Translations under genes and position numbers: made by a program | Shown here: positions 16,736-25,918 of the stretch, in pieces | Numbering within the stretch: the stretch's first letter is position 1 | Layout of the letters: every line of letters begins with the position of its first letter | Assembly: GCA_001828855.1 (NCBI GenBank) | Contig: MHZT01000046.1 | Span: 1 to 64,000, forward strand | From: Rhodobacterales bacterium RIFCSPHIGHO2_02_FULL_62_130 | GTDB taxonomy: Bacteria; Pseudomonadota; Alphaproteobacteria; Rhodobacterales; Rhodobacteraceae | Length of the DNA: 64,000 nucleotides | Reading direction: 5' to 3' | Notes under the pieces: generated by a model | Seen by the model: only the letters and a program-made list of their open reading frames with translations | What the model was told of the DNA's origin: nothing | The model's database searches: none

Positions 16736-18139
16736 ATGAATACAATATGGACTCCGGTGCTGCCCGAGGGCGAAGGGCCGAAATATCTGGCGCTGACCCG
16801 TGCGCTGCGCGAGGCGATCCGTGCGGGCGTTCTGCCGGAAGGCGCGCAGCTGCCGACGGTGCGCGATCTGGCGTGGCGCATCTCGGTGACGCCCGGCACC
16901 GTCAGCCGTGCCTACCAGATTGCCACGCAGGAAGGTCTGCTTGAGGCGACGGTGGGGCGCGGCACGTTTGTGGCGGCCAGTCGCCCGCGTCTGGGGCCGA
17001 CGCAGGCGCTGTATATCGACCGAGAACCTGCGGGCGTTCAGGGGCGGGTCGATCTGCGCGCGCCGCGCTTGCCCGATCTGGGGCAGACGGCGGCGATTGC
17101 CGAGGCGCTGCGGCGGATTTCGGGCGGGGTGACGGGGCCGGAATGGTTGGATTGTTCGCGGCAGGCGGATGAGGCACCGCTGCGGGCGGCGGTGGTGGAG
17201 TGGCTGAAAGATCGGGTGCTTGGGCAGATCGGGGCCGAGGATATCATGCTGACCCAAGGCGGGCAGAACGGGATCGGGCTGGTGCTGAACTGCTGTTTGC
17301 GCGGCGACCGGCCTGTGGTTCTGACCGAGGATCTGGCCTATCCCGGCTTTCGCTATGCTGCCCGTGCGGTGCGGGCCGATGTGGTGGGGGTCGAGTTGGA
17401 CGAGGAAGGCATCGTGCCGGATGCACTTGAGGCGGCTTGCCGCAAGTATGGCCCGCAAGTGCTTTGCGTGACACCGGAAACCCAGAATCCCACCACGGCA
17501 CGGATGTCGGTGGCGCGGCGCATCCAGATCATTGCGATCGCGCGGCGGCATGATGTGCAGATCATCGAGGACGAGTGTTTTTCACCCCCCGGCAGCAATA
17601 CGCCGTCGCTGCGCGCGCTTGCGCCAGAGCGGGTCTGGTATGTGGGCAGCCTGTCGAAATCCTTCTCGGGCGCGTTGCGCTTTGGCTATGTGGTCTGTCC
17701 GGCGGGGATGGGCGAAACGGGGCGGCTGACGGCGCAGCACAGCTTTTTCGGGCTGTCGCGTGTGCTGCTGGAACTGTGCCTTGATCTGATGCAAAGCGGG
17801 CAGGCGGCCGAGATTCGCGGCCGTGTGCAGCAGGATTTGTCGGAACGGTTGCAGATCATGGTCAACCGTTTGGGCGCCTTCGATCTGGGCTGGCAGGCGG
17901 GGATGCCCTTTGCGTGGCTGCGGCTGCCGCAGGGGTGGCGCGCGTCAACCTTTGCGCGCATGGCGGAAGAGCAGGGCGTTCTGGTACGCTCGGCGGATGA
18001 ATTTGCCATGATGGGCGGGCGCGCGCCCAATGCGGTGCGGCTGTCGGTGGTGGGCAATATCCCGCGCCTGCAGCTTGAGACGGGGCTGGCGGTGCTGGGG
18101 CAACTCTTGCCGCGACCACCCACCGATATGGCGGTGTGA
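16736..18139 (+). CDS. MocR/PdxR-type GntR family transcriptional regulator with aminotransferase-like domain
   Basis: A 467-residue chimeric regulator. Residues 1-75 form a GntR winged helix: LTRALREAIRAGVLPEGAQLPTVRDLA, then VTPGTVSRAYQIATQEGLLEATVGRGTFV. Residues 110-460 form a type I aminotransferase-like domain. SLSKSFSGALRFGY contains the lysine expected to bind pyridoxal phosphate (Lys308), and the NPTTA and IIEDECF motifs are also present. ATG 16736 has AGAGGA upstream. Such proteins sense PLP or an amine/PLP adduct and control PLP synthesis, GABA, taurine or similar genes. No PLP-synthesis or amine-catabolism gene is adjacent, so its target is open; the divergent DUF1127 gene and its own promoter are the nearest candidates. 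Confidence 0.92.
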   Translation: MNTIWTPVLPEGEGPKYLALTRALREAIRAGVLPEGAQLPTVRDLAWRISVTPGTVSRAYQIATQEGLLEATVGRGTFVAASRPRLGPTQALYIDREPAGVQGRVDLRAPRLPDLGQTAAIAEALRRISGGVTGPEWLDCSRQADEAPLRAAVVEWLKDRVLGQIGAEDIMLTQGGQNGIGLVLNCCLRGDRPVVLTEDLAYPGFRYAARAVRADVVGVELDEEGIVPDALEAACRKYGPQVLCVTPETQNPTTARMSVARRIQIIAIARRHDVQIIEDECFSPPGSNTPSLRALAPERVWYVGSLSKSFSGALRFGYVVCPAGMGETGRLTAQHSFFGLSRVLLELCLDLMQSGQAAEIRGRVQQDLSERLQIMVNRLGAFDLGWQAGMPFAWLRLPQGWRASTFARMAEEQGVLVRSADEFAMMGGRAPNAVRLSVVGNIPRLQLETGLAVLGQLLPRPPTDMAV

Positions 18140-18244
18140 CTGTGGCCTCTGGAACCCGATGTTCGAATTTTGAAAATTTTTCGTTGACGTAAAGCCGGTT
18201 GCGGGCCAGCCTGTGCCTCTGAGCAGTAAAGAAAGAACCCGAAA

Positions 18245-18502
18245 ATGGGACTTCAAACCAGCTTTCACGCCCCTTCCGGGGGTGATTTTCTTGGATGGCG
18301 CAAATCGCGCGTGGGCCACACCGAGATCGTCTATGAAGACCGCCTGTCGCATCGCATGGTCTGGCGGGTTGAGGGGGATGAGCCTTCCGAGGATGGCATC
18401 GTTGCAGCGCTAAGTGCTGCGGTGGCCTCTGCCCGCGTTTTGCCCTCGCTTTATGACGAGTTGAAAAAGCGGGCAATTGCGATTGAACGGATCATCGGCT
18501 AG
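18245..18502 (+). CDS. Hypothetical small protein
   Basis: An 85-residue cytoplasmic protein with ATG at 18245 and AAAGAAAGAACC upstream. It has no signal peptide or membrane segment. The first half is polar (DFLGWRKSRVGHTEIVYEDRL). The second half is two predicted helices (IVAALSAAVASARVLPSLYDELKKRAIAIERI). No family is recognised. It lies between the MocR regulator and the polyamine-type transporter on the same strand, 116 bases before the first permease gene, and may share regulation with either. Confidence 0.65.
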   Translation: MGLQTSFHAPSGGDFLGWRKSRVGHTEIVYEDRLSHRMVWRVEGDEPSEDGIVAALSAAVASARVLPSLYDELKKRAIAIERIIG

Positions 18503-18618
18503 GCAATTCCTCCCCTGATTCATCGGGGGGATCATGTCGCCCCGATTTTGCTTGCGCGCTTTGCAGGCTTGCGGCTAGAATTTGATCAAACGTCGAAGAA
18601 ACGCTGCCAACAGGGGTA

Positions 18619-19509
18619 ATGATGACGAAATCTGCCGGGGCGAGCCGCTTCAGGGGATCTGAGGCGGCGAACGGGTTGGCCATGATCAGCCCCACCGCAA
18701 CTTTCGCGCTGCTGCTGCTGGCGGCACCGCTGGCGACGATCTTTATCTACAGCTTTATGACCGACGGCTATCTTGAGATCATCCGTGATTTCACCTTTGC
18801 CAATTATGTCGAGGCTTGGACGAAAGAGCTGTACCGCGTGATCATGCTGCGGTCGCTGGGGGTTTCATTGGCTGTCACGGCGGCCACGGTGCTGCTGGCC
18901 TTTCCGGTGGCCTATTTCGTGTCCTTCCATGTCGATGCGTCGCGCAAATCGCTGTGGCTGTTCCTGATCACCATTCCGTTCTGGACCTCGTATCTGATCC
19001 GGGTGTTCCTGTGGAAGGTGATCCTTGGCTATAACGGCGTGGTCAACTCGGGCCTGCTGGGGATTGGCCTTATCGACGAGCCGCTGACGTTCATCCTGTA
19101 CAACGTCAATTCGGTGGTGATCACGCTGGCGCACGCCTATGCGCCCTTTGCGATCCTGCCGATCTTTGTGGCGCTGGAAAAGATCGACCGCAGCTTCCTT
19201 GAGGCGGGGCGTGATCTTGGCGAAAGCCCGTTCATGACCTTCCTGCGGGTGACGCTGCCGCTGGCGATGCCGGGGGTGATTTCGGCGGTGCTGATCGTGT
19301 TCATCCCGACGGTGGGCGATTACGTTACACCGCAACTGGTGGGCGGACCTGAGGGCCAGATGGTCGCCAACCTGATCCAGTTGCAATATCTGAAGCTTGA
19401 CAACTATCCGATGGGCTCGGCCCTTGCGGTGACGGCGATGGGGATTGTGACGGCGTTCAGCCTGCTGTTCCTGTTCCTGAACCGCCGCTATCTGAAGGGG
19501 GCCAAATGA
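18619..19509 (+). CDS. potB: Spermidine/putrescine-type ABC transporter permease (PotB-like)
   Basis: A 296-residue inner-membrane permease with six predicted helices. The binding-protein-dependent transport signature for ATPase docking (EAA loop) is LEAGRDLGESPFMTFLRVTLPLAMPG at about residues 194-219. It resembles PotB/PotH, with a long first periplasmic loop and the typical GDYVTPQLVGG. The start is ATG 18619 with CAGGGG upstream; ATG 18622 is equally possible. It overlaps the next permease by ATGA. Polyamine specificity is an inference from family, because the substrate-binding protein is absent here. Confidence 0.88.
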   Translation: MMTKSAGASRFRGSEAANGLAMISPTATFALLLLAAPLATIFIYSFMTDGYLEIIRDFTFANYVEAWTKELYRVIMLRSLGVSLAVTAATVLLAFPVAYFVSFHVDASRKSLWLFLITIPFWTSYLIRVFLWKVILGYNGVVNSGLLGIGLIDEPLTFILYNVNSVVITLAHAYAPFAILPIFVALEKIDRSFLEAGRDLGESPFMTFLRVTLPLAMPGVISAVLIVFIPTVGDYVTPQLVGGPEGQMVANLIQLQYLKLDNYPMGSALAVTAMGIVTAFSLLFLFLNRRYLKGAK

Positions 19510-20315
19510 TGAAGGGCGGCTGGTTTCGCGTCTATACCCTTGGCTATCTGATCTTCCTGTATGCGCCGATCGTGCTGCTGCCGATCTTTGCCTTCAACGA
19601 TGCCGCCGTAATCGCCTTTCCGCTGGCGGGGTTCACGACGAAATGGTTCACGCAACTGTTTGACGAACCGGCCCTGCGGGGGGCTTTGGCCAATTCGCTG
19701 ATTATCGCGGTGTCGGCCTCGGTGCTGTCCACCACGCTGGGGATTTTCGCCTCGCGCGCCACCACTCGCTATAAATTTCCGTTCAAGGGCGGGATCATGG
19801 GGATGATCATGCTGCCGCTGGTGCTGCCCGAGATCATTCTGGCCGTGGCGCTGCTGGTGGTGCTGCTGGGCATTGGGGTGCCGCTGTCGCTGTTCACCGT
19901 GATCTTGGGCCATGTGCTTGTCTGCACGCCGTTCTCCATCGCCATTCTGTCGGCCGCCTTTCAGGCGCTGGACGGATCGCTAGAAGAGGCCGCCTATGAT
20001 CTGGGTGAAACCCCGATCTCGACCTTCCGGCTGATCATCCTGCCACTGGTGATGCCCGGTATCATTTCGTCCTTGCTGATCACCTTCACCATAAGTCTGG
20101 ACGAGTTCATCATGGCCTTCTTCCTTGCCGGAACCGAGGCCACGCTGCCCGTCTATATCTTCTCGCAATTCCGCTTCCCGCAGGCGGTGCCTGTGATCAT
20201 GGCACTGGGGACGCTTCTGGTGCTGTCCTCGATCCTGCTTCTGTCCATCGCTGAATACTTCCGTCGTCGTGGCATCGCCAAGACCGGCGGCAAGGATACC
20301 GGAGGTTTCCTGTGA
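19506..20315 (+). CDS. potC: Spermidine/putrescine-type ABC transporter permease (PotC-like)
   Basis: A 269-residue second permease of the same transporter, with six hydrophobic segments. The EAA docking loop is LEEAAYDLGETPISTFRLIILPLVMPG at about residues 158-184, followed by the PotC-typical SLDEFIMAFFLAG. Its start overlaps the potB stop (ATGATG), and its own stop overlaps the potA GTG start (GTGA), so all three subunits are translationally coupled in fixed stoichiometry. Confidence 0.88.
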   Translation: MMKGGWFRVYTLGYLIFLYAPIVLLPIFAFNDAAVIAFPLAGFTTKWFTQLFDEPALRGALANSLIIAVSASVLSTTLGIFASRATTRYKFPFKGGIMGMIMLPLVLPEIILAVALLVVLLGIGVPLSLFTVILGHVLVCTPFSIAILSAAFQALDGSLEEAAYDLGETPISTFRLIILPLVMPGIISSLLITFTISLDEFIMAFFLAGTEATLPVYIFSQFRFPQAVPVIMALGTLLVLSSILLLSIAEYFRRRGIAKTGGKDTGGFL

Positions 20316-21415
20316 CGTTCTCTGCCGAAAAATCCAATATGATCGAGTTCAAGGACGTCCATAAATATTATGGCGACTATCACGCCCTGCGCGGCATCAC
20401 CGCGACCATCAAGGCGGGGGAGTTCTTTTCGCTGCTGGGACCGTCGGGCTGTGGCAAGACCACGCTGCTGCGGACCATCGCGGGGTTCGAGGGGATTTCC
20501 TCGGGTGCCGTGATGATCGACGGCAAGAACATGGAGGGCGTGCCTGCCAACAAGCGGCCCACCAATATGGTGTTCCAGTCCTACGCGATTTTCCCGCATC
20601 TGACCGTGGCGGAAAACGTGGGCTTCGGCTTGCGGAAAGACCCGCGCTCGGCGGCGGAAAAGGCCAAGGCGGTGACTGAGGCGTTGGAGATGGTGGGTCT
20701 GAAAGGCTTTGGCAACCGCGCCGCCCATGCGCTGTCGGGCGGTCAGCGGCAGCGCGTGGCACTTGCCCGCGCGCTGATCCTGAAACCCAAGGTGCTGCTG
20801 CTGGATGAACCCTTGTCGGCGCTCGACAAGAAAATGCGCGAACAGATGCAGGTCGAACTGATCAAGCTGCAACGGCAGGTCGGCATCACCTTCATTCTGG
20901 TGACGCATGATCAGGAAGAAGCGCTTGTCATGTCCGACCGCATCGCGGTGATGTTCGAAGGCGAGATCGCGCAACTGGCTGATCCCGAGACGCTCTATCG
21001 TCGCCCGAACTCGCGCAAGGTGGCGGATTTCATCGGCACGATGAACTTCCTGCCCGCCAAGATCCTGTCCGAAGCGGATGGCAAGGTGGAAATCGACGCG
21101 CAGGGCTTTGGTCCGATTACGCTGAACGCCGAACAGGTCAGCGGGGCTGCGTCTTCGACAGGGGCTTCGGTCGGCTTCCGGCCCGAAACCCTGACCATCC
21201 TGTTCGACGGCCAGACCGCGCCTGACCGCGAAAGCATGGCCGTGGTTGAAGAGGTGGTCTATTACGGCGACATGACCTATTACGACATCAAGCTGGACGG
21301 ATCGGACCAGCCGATCCGCCTGTCGATGCGCAACGTCTTTGGTCGCCCTGTGCTGGACATCGGCACCCGCACCCGTGTCGCTTGGGCGCCCGGCGCGCTG
21401 GTCGTGTTCCGCTAG
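20312..21415 (+). CDS. potA: Spermidine/putrescine-type ABC transporter ATP-binding protein (PotA-like)
   Basis: A 367-residue ATPase. GTG 20312 overlaps the potC stop, and ATG 20339 (MIEFKDV) is an alternative start nine codons later. Walker A is GPSGCGKTT, the Q-loop is in VFQSYAIFPHLTVAENV, the signature is LSGGQRQRVALARAL, Walker B is VLLLDEPLSALD, and the switch is VTHDQEEAL. The C-terminal TOBE-like domain (about 245-365) contains VGFRPETLTI and VVYYGDMTYYD, typical of PotA/MalK-type importers. No periplasmic binding protein gene follows; a dispersed repeat and the convergent TetR gene come next. Confidence 0.9.
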   Translation: MTFSAEKSNMIEFKDVHKYYGDYHALRGITATIKAGEFFSLLGPSGCGKTTLLRTIAGFEGISSGAVMIDGKNMEGVPANKRPTNMVFQSYAIFPHLTVAENVGFGLRKDPRSAAEKAKAVTEALEMVGLKGFGNRAAHALSGGQRQRVALARALILKPKVLLLDEPLSALDKKMREQMQVELIKLQRQVGITFILVTHDQEEALVMSDRIAVMFEGEIAQLADPETLYRRPNSRKVADFIGTMNFLPAKILSEADGKVEIDAQGFGPITLNAEQVSGAASSTGASVGFRPETLTILFDGQTAPDRESMAVVEEVVYYGDMTYYDIKLDGSDQPIRLSMRNVFGRPVLDIGTRTRVAWAPGALVVFR

Positions 21416-21434
21416 GGTCAAACGGCGGACGCTC

Positions 21435-21529
21435 CGCGGGGGATATTTAAGAACAGATGAGGGCAAAGCCTTTCATCTGTTCATAAATATCGCGGGGGTG
21501 AGCGCGCAGCGCGAGGGGGCTGGCCCCCT
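21435..21529. repeat. Dispersed composite repeat, copy 3 (tail-to-tail pair)
   Basis: A GCGGGGGATATTTAAGAACAGATGA unit (21436-21460) is mirrored by an inverted unit at 21471-21498 (on the other strand GCG, ATATTTATGAACAGATGAAA). A hairpin AGGGGGCTGGCCCCCT (21514-21529) follows and reaches into the stop codon of the convergent TetR gene. It sits between the 3' ends of potA and the regulator and could terminate both transcripts. Confidence 0.7.
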
Positions 21530-22142
21530 ATCTGTCAGGCGGCAGAAGGCCAAGGCCGCGCAGGTAAATTCCGATGCCGGTTTCCAGCAGATCCTCGGGC
21601 GCGAAGGGGCTTTTCTGGCCCGGTGCGCCGCGCATGAACAGTTCCACCACGCCATGACTCAGCGCCCAGATATGGGCGGAAAACATGCGGGCGGGCGGGC
21701 GTTTGTCGGCGGGCAGGTGTTGGGACAGATGATCCGCCGCGCGCTCCAGCACATCACGCGCCTTTTGCGCGACCGGGGCCAGATCGGGGTGGGCGCTCAG
21801 GTTCAGACCCGCCTCGAACATCGCCATGTAATGCCCCGGATACTTGCGGGCAAAGGCCAGATAGGCGCGGCCTGTCGCCTCGAAAGCCGCAAGCGCGCTG
21901 GGTTTGCCGTTGTTGAAGGCGAATTCCATCAGGGCGGCGAAAATCTCGTAGCCTTGGCGGGCGACCTCGGCCAGCAGATCATCGCGGCCTGTGAAATGCC
22001 GGTAAACGGCGGCTGGGGTAACATCGGCGGCTTTGGCGGCTTCGGACAGGGTAAAGCCGGTCGGTCCCTGCGCGGCGATCAGCTCCAGCGCCGCCTCGAC
22101 AAGCGCTTGGCGCAGGTTACCGTGATGGTAGCCGCGTTTCAC
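21528..22142 (-). CDS. TetR family transcriptional regulator
   Basis: A 204-residue regulator starting with GTG 22142, which overlaps the ppk2 stop (GTGA). The N-terminal DNA-binding domain is [22 protein letters not shown], then [32 protein letters not shown]. The C-terminal ligand domain is of the WHG-type fold seen after such YHHG starts. Target and ligand are unknown. Coupling to ppk2 suggests control of its own operon. Confidence 0.88.
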   Translation of the reverse strand: MKRGYHHGNLRQALVEAALELIAAQGPTGFTLSEAAKAADVTPAAVYRHFTGRDDLLAEVARQGYEIFAALMEFAFNNGKPSALAAFEATGRAYLAFARKYPGHYMAMFEAGLNLSAHPDLAPVAQKARDVLERAADHLSQHLPADKRPPARMFSAHIWALSHGVVELFMRGAPGQKSPFAPEDLLETGIGIYLRGLGLLPPDR

Positions 22143-23014
22143 GATTTCGGGCGCAGTTTGGGGCCACCGCAGATTGCAGGATCGATCTTGCCGATCACGG
22201 TCTTGTCTTTGCCTTTGTAATCAAGGCTGTGCAGGATGGTCTGCACGGTGGCGATCCGCGCGCGCAGCTTGTCATCCGACAGGATCACCGTCCAGGGCGC
22301 GTGGTCGTAATGGCTGTGCTTCATGGTCTCGTCGATGGCCTCGGTGTAGTCTTTCCACTTGGGCAAGCCATCAATATCGATGGGCGACAGTTTCCACTGT
22401 TTCAAGGGGTCGCTTTCGCGGTCCAGAAAGCGGCGGAGTTGCTCGGCCTGACCGACCTCAAGCCAGATCTTGATCAGGGTGATGCCCTCATCCACGATCA
22501 TGCGTTCAAAATCAGGCAGTTGCCGGAAGAACTTGGCGCGTTGATCGGGTTTGCAAAAGCCGAAGACATGCTCGATCATGGCGCGGTTATACCAGCTTCG
22601 GTCGAACAGCGCGATTTCACCGGCGGCGGGCAGCCAATCGACATAGCGCTGGAAATACCATTGCGCGGCCTCGCGTTCGGTGGGTTTCGGCAGGGCCACC
22701 ACATTGGCGACGCGCGGGTTCAGGTTTTCGCGCACGGTGCCGATGGTGCCGCCTTTGCCCGCCGCATCACGGCCTTCGAACACCACAATCAGCCGCTTGC
22801 CGCTGGCTTTGACATCGGCTTGCAGGCGGACAAGCTGGATTTGCAGCGCCGCGTTCTGCGCCTCGTAGTCTTTTTTGGCCATCCGTTCGCGGTAGGGATA
22901 GCCTGCGGTGAGGATGTCATCCTTGCCTGCGGATTCGATGGATTTTCGCACGGCTTTGGGTGCGCCTTCGTGGAAATAGCGGCTGATCGCTCCGTCGAAT
23001 GGCAGGTCCATCAT
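22139..23014 (-). CDS. ppk2: Polyphosphate kinase 2 (PPK2 class)
   Basis: A 291-residue PPK2 that transfers phosphate between polyphosphate and nucleotides. Walker A-like [10 protein letters not shown] (about residues 80-89), the lid segment [20 protein letters not shown], Walker B-like [20 protein letters not shown], and the C-terminal [18 protein letters not shown]-like HAPWTVI motifs are all present. Its single PPK2 domain and ~290-residue length fit class I, which in characterised relatives mainly phosphorylates ADP or GDP. GGAG lies five bases upstream of ATG 23014. The downstream TetR gene is coupled to it. Confidence 0.93.
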   Translation of the reverse strand: MMDLPFDGAISRYFHEGAPKAVRKSIESAGKDDILTAGYPYRERMAKKDYEAQNAALQIQLVRLQADVKASGKRLIVVFEGRDAAGKGGTIGTVRENLNPRVANVVALPKPTEREAAQWYFQRYVDWLPAAGEIALFDRSWYNRAMIEHVFGFCKPDQRAKFFRQLPDFERMIVDEGITLIKIWLEVGQAEQLRRFLDRESDPLKQWKLSPIDIDGLPKWKDYTEAIDETMKHSHYDHAPWTVILSDDKLRARIATVQTILHSLDYKGKDKTVIGKIDPAICGGPKLRPKS

Positions 23015-23055
23015 GGTCTCCGTTGGCTGTGTCCGCAGTATGGCGATTGTGCCGG

Positions 23056-24003
23056 TCAGGGCAAGGCGGCACGGGTGATGGCGGCCAGAACGGCGGGGCG
23101 CTGGCTGTAATGTGGCATATGGCCGGCGTCGGAAAGCGTGGTCAGACGGGCATCGGGAAGAAGGCGTGACAGCGGGCCGGAATGGATTGCAAGCGGCACG
23201 ATGGTGTCGGCGGTGCCGTGCAGCAGTTCGACCGGCAGCGTCAGGCGTGGATAAAGCGGTGCCATTTCAACCAGTTCGGCGCGCAGGGCATTGACATGGG
23301 CGGTGTTGGTGGCCAGCGACACAGGCCGCAGCACCAGCATCACGCCAATGGCGGTATCATAGCCCGCAGGCACCGGATCGGGGGCGAACACGCCGCTGAT
23401 CGAGGCGTCGATCACGCCTTGCGGCACAAAGGCCGAGGCCAGCGGCAGCGCCAGCGCGCGGCCCAAGGCGGTGTCAGTCAACCGATACCACGGATCAAGC
23501 TTGCCCGGCCACGGCAGCGACGGGGCCGACACCAGCACCAGCGATTTCGGAGGCTTGGCTGCGTGCAACGCCCAAGCCAGCGCCACCGCCCCGCCATAGC
23601 TTTGCCCGACCAGCACCGGCGCGCGCACGCCCAGCAGGTCCGCCGCGCGCGACAGGTGCAGCGCCTGCCCGCGCAGGCTGCTATCGGGGATCGGATCGGA
23701 CCAGCCGAGACCGGGGCGATCAAAGGCGATGACGCGGAAATTTTGCGACAGGCTGTCTTGCAGGGCCAGTGTCATATCGCGGGCATTGCCGGATGCGCCA
23801 TGGATCAGCACAACATCGGGGCCGCTGCCCGCGACAATCGCATGCACCTGCGCGCCATCCACCTGCACGAACTGCCCCGTCGGCGGGTGTGCTGCCTGCA
23901 CAGCGGCGGTGCGCGCGCCGATCCGCCACGCGGTCAGCCCGACCACACCGCCCGAAAGCGCCGCCAGAACCAGCAGGCTAGCGGCCAATTTCGGCAATGT
24001 CAT
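23056..24003 (-). CDS. Alpha/beta hydrolase
   Basis: A 315-residue serine hydrolase with an N-terminal hydrophobic anchor or signal (residues 5-25). The fold is clear: [15 protein letters not shown] supplies the oxyanion hole, [13 protein letters not shown] follows, the nucleophile elbow is GQSYGG, the acid is in HGTADTIVP, and the catalytic His is in DAGHMPHY. Sequence is closest in style to haloperoxidase/epoxide-hydrolase-like hydrolases, but the substrate is unknown. Its start lies inside the 3' end of metA (26-base overlap on the same strand), so the two are cotranscribed. Confidence 0.88.
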   Translation of the reverse strand: MTLPKLAASLLVLAALSGGVVGLTAWRIGARTAAVQAAHPPTGQFVQVDGAQVHAIVAGSGPDVVLIHGASGNARDMTLALQDSLSQNFRVIAFDRPGLGWSDPIPDSSLRGQALHLSRAADLLGVRAPVLVGQSYGGAVALAWALHAAKPPKSLVLVSAPSLPWPGKLDPWYRLTDTALGRALALPLASAFVPQGVIDASISGVFAPDPVPAGYDTAIGVMLVLRPVSLATNTAHVNALRAELVEMAPLYPRLTLPVELLHGTADTIVPLAIHSGPLSRLLPDARLTTLSDAGHMPHYSQRPAVLAAITRAALP

Positions 24004-24901
24004 AGGGCGTGCTTTGGTAGATCTCGTTGATCCAGTTGCCGTAAAGCAGATGGGCGTGGCTGCGCCAGCGGTTCAGCGGTTTGCGCGACGGATCATTGTT
24101 CGGATAGTAGTTCATCGGCACGTTGATCGGCGTGCCGTTGGCTATGTCGCGGTCATATTCCTGCTTCAGCGTGTCGCTGTCATATTCGAAATGGTTGAAG
24201 ATATACAGCGCGCGGTGGCCCGCGTCTTCGACCAGACAGGGGCCGACCTGATCCGATCCGATCAGGGTTTTCAGACCCTCTGCGGCGTCAATCTCGGCTT
24301 GCTTCATCTCGGTCCAGCGCGAGACGGGGATGACGAATTCATCCGAAAACCCGCGCAGATAGGGCGAGGTGGGGGCAAGGTTGGTCTGCGGGAAACAGCC
24401 AAAGGCCTTGGCGGACAGCATATGTTTCTGCACGCCGTGGAAATGGTTGATCATTGCCATGCCGCCCCAGCAGACGCCGAAGGTGGATTGCACATGGCTT
24501 TGCGTCCAGTCCATCACCTGAACCAGCTCATCCCAATAGGTTACATCCTGAAACGGCAGATGCTCGATCGGGGCGCCGGTGATGATGAGGCCGTCGAATT
24601 TCTCGCCCGATGCCGCCACATCGGCAAAGGGACGGTAGAAGGTCTCCATATGCTCGGCTGCGGTGTTTTTGGTCAGGTGTTCGGTCATGCGGATCAGATG
24701 CAGGTCGATCTGCAACGGCGTGGCCCCGATCAGGCGGGCAAACTGGTTCTCGGTCTGGATCTTTTTCGGCATCAGATTCAGCAGGGCGATCCGCAGCGGG
24801 CGGATGTCTTGCTGTGCCGCGCGGTCCGGCGACATCACCATGACGCCTTCGTTCCGCAGAACGTCAAAGGCGGGCAGGGTGGCGGGCAGGGTGATCGGCA
24901 T
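23978..24901 (-). CDS. metA: Homoserine O-acyltransferase (MetA family), predicted acetyl-CoA-type
   Basis: MetA, 307 residues, activates homoserine in methionine synthesis. Motifs: [17 protein letters not shown], the nucleophile in [10 protein letters not shown], the catalytic His in [10 protein letters not shown], and the late [14 protein letters not shown]. In the acyl-CoA selectivity loop the sequence is [10 protein letters not shown], with Glu113 where E. coli (succinyl-CoA user) has Gly. Published work on this family ties Glu here to acetyl-CoA and Gly to succinyl-CoA, so homoserine O-acetyltransferase activity is predicted despite the usual 'succinyltransferase' label. AGGA lies upstream of ATG 24901. 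The P-loop gene ends 28 bases further upstream, and no SAM riboswitch is visible in that gap. Confidence 0.93.
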   Translation of the reverse strand: MPITLPATLPAFDVLRNEGVMVMSPDRAAQQDIRPLRIALLNLMPKKIQTENQFARLIGATPLQIDLHLIRMTEHLTKNTAAEHMETFYRPFADVAASGEKFDGLIITGAPIEHLPFQDVTYWDELVQVMDWTQSHVQSTFGVCWGGMAMINHFHGVQKHMLSAKAFGCFPQTNLAPTSPYLRGFSDEFVIPVSRWTEMKQAEIDAAEGLKTLIGSDQVGPCLVEDAGHRALYIFNHFEYDSDTLKQEYDRDIANGTPINVPMNYYPNNDPSRKPLNRWRSHAHLLYGNWINEIYQSTPYDIAEIGR

Positions 24902-24929
24902 GGGCGTAATCCTGTGGCGAGGGGCTTAT

Positions 24930-25799
24930 CTAGGCGTCAGAGCGGGGGCGATCAAGGACGGCAGCAATCAGCGCGTCGAAATCGGCGGGGGTTTTGACGG
25001 CTGCCACCTCTTCGGCGGTCAGCGTGATGCCCCAGCGCGCCATTGCGGCATAGCGCGGCTGGCGGTGGGCCAGCGCGCGGGCATAGGTCCAGCGCACGAA
25101 GGCATCGGGATCAACCGTGTCTTCGGTGACAGCATGGGTGCTGCGGTATTCCTCCCATGCGTCATGCAGGAAGGCGGGTTGGTAATACATCGGCTTGGGC
25201 GCGCGATCAAATCGGCGGATCAACTCGGCCGTGTGGGCGTCAGAGCCTTTGATCCAGACCAGCAGCAGGTTTTGCGACAGCGCCTGCATTACGGGATCGG
25301 CGGGATCATCCGCCTCGACAACCTCGCAGATCGAGCCGGAGGTGTCGCAGATGAAATGGTCATAGCCATAGATCGACTGCGCGCGGTCGATAAAGCGGCC
25401 GGTGTCCAGCATGGCGGCAATCTCGGCCTCGCGGTGCTGGGCCTGACGTTTCATGTATTCGGCAAACGGTACGCCGCCCTTGTCGGGATTGCCGGGCTTG
25501 CCCAGATAGGTCGACAGCGGCGCAAGGTTGTTGAAGGTGATGTTCGAGGCGATATAGACCGAATCCGTCATCAGAAGTTCGCGCAGCAGCGGCACTTTCA
25601 TCGCCTCGCGCTTGAAGTTGTCGGCGATGTATTCGCCCATATAGCGGGTGCCGATGCGGTAATCGACCGAGTAGTGGAACCAGTCACCGGCATCACGCAG
25701 CATGTTTGACAGATGCGTCTTGCCAAGCCCCGACATGCCGAACAGCAGCACCCGCTTTTGCGGGGCGGTGCGGAAGGCGGAACCAGAGGCGTAAAGCAT
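24930..25799 (-). CDS. P-loop NTPase of unknown function
   Basis: A 289-residue protein with an N-terminal Walker A (LLFGMSGLGKTHLSNML, about residues 18-34) and a possible Walker B in YDHFICDTSGSICEV (about 153-167). It resembles kinase-like P-loop ATPases that are often annotated simply as 'ATPase' in Rhodobacteraceae; I cannot give a function. The segment VDYRIGTRYMGEYIADNF looks like a nucleotide-kinase substrate region. It has no membrane segments. It precedes metA by 28 bases on the same strand, so a common transcript is likely. Confidence 0.75.
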   Translation of the reverse strand: MLYASGSAFRTAPQKRVLLFGMSGLGKTHLSNMLRDAGDWFHYSVDYRIGTRYMGEYIADNFKREAMKVPLLRELLMTDSVYIASNITFNNLAPLSTYLGKPGNPDKGGVPFAEYMKRQAQHREAEIAAMLDTGRFIDRAQSIYGYDHFICDTSGSICEVVEADDPADPVMQALSQNLLLVWIKGSDAHTAELIRRFDRAPKPMYYQPAFLHDAWEEYRSTHAVTEDTVDPDAFVRWTYARALAHRQPRYAAMARWGITLTAEEVAAVKTPADFDALIAAVLDRPRSDA

Positions 25800-25867
25800 C
25801 GCGCGATCTTTCTGTTCTGTGTGACGCCCCGTTGTTACCCGCCCCGCGGCACGGGCGGAAGGGCAAA

Positions 25868-25900
25868 TGAAAACGGCCCCGCAATCGCCTGCGGGGCCGT
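25868..25900 (-). terminator. Rho-independent terminator of the FadL-like porin gene
   Basis: An eleven-base perfect stem ACGGCCCCGCA / TGCGGGGCCGT (25873-25883 with 25890-25900, 6-base loop). On the minus strand it runs into TTTTCATTT, 18 bases after the porin stop codon. Confidence 0.85.
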
Positions 25901-25918
25901 GGTGCGAAAGGGATCGGA

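Noticed and set aside
20153-21466. Minus-strand open frame across the PotA-like gene
   Set aside because: Shadow of a canonical ABC ATPase gene.
24902-24929. SAM riboswitch ahead of metA
   Set aside because: Only 28 bases separate metA from the upstream gene; no SAM-II pseudoknot elements can be formed there.
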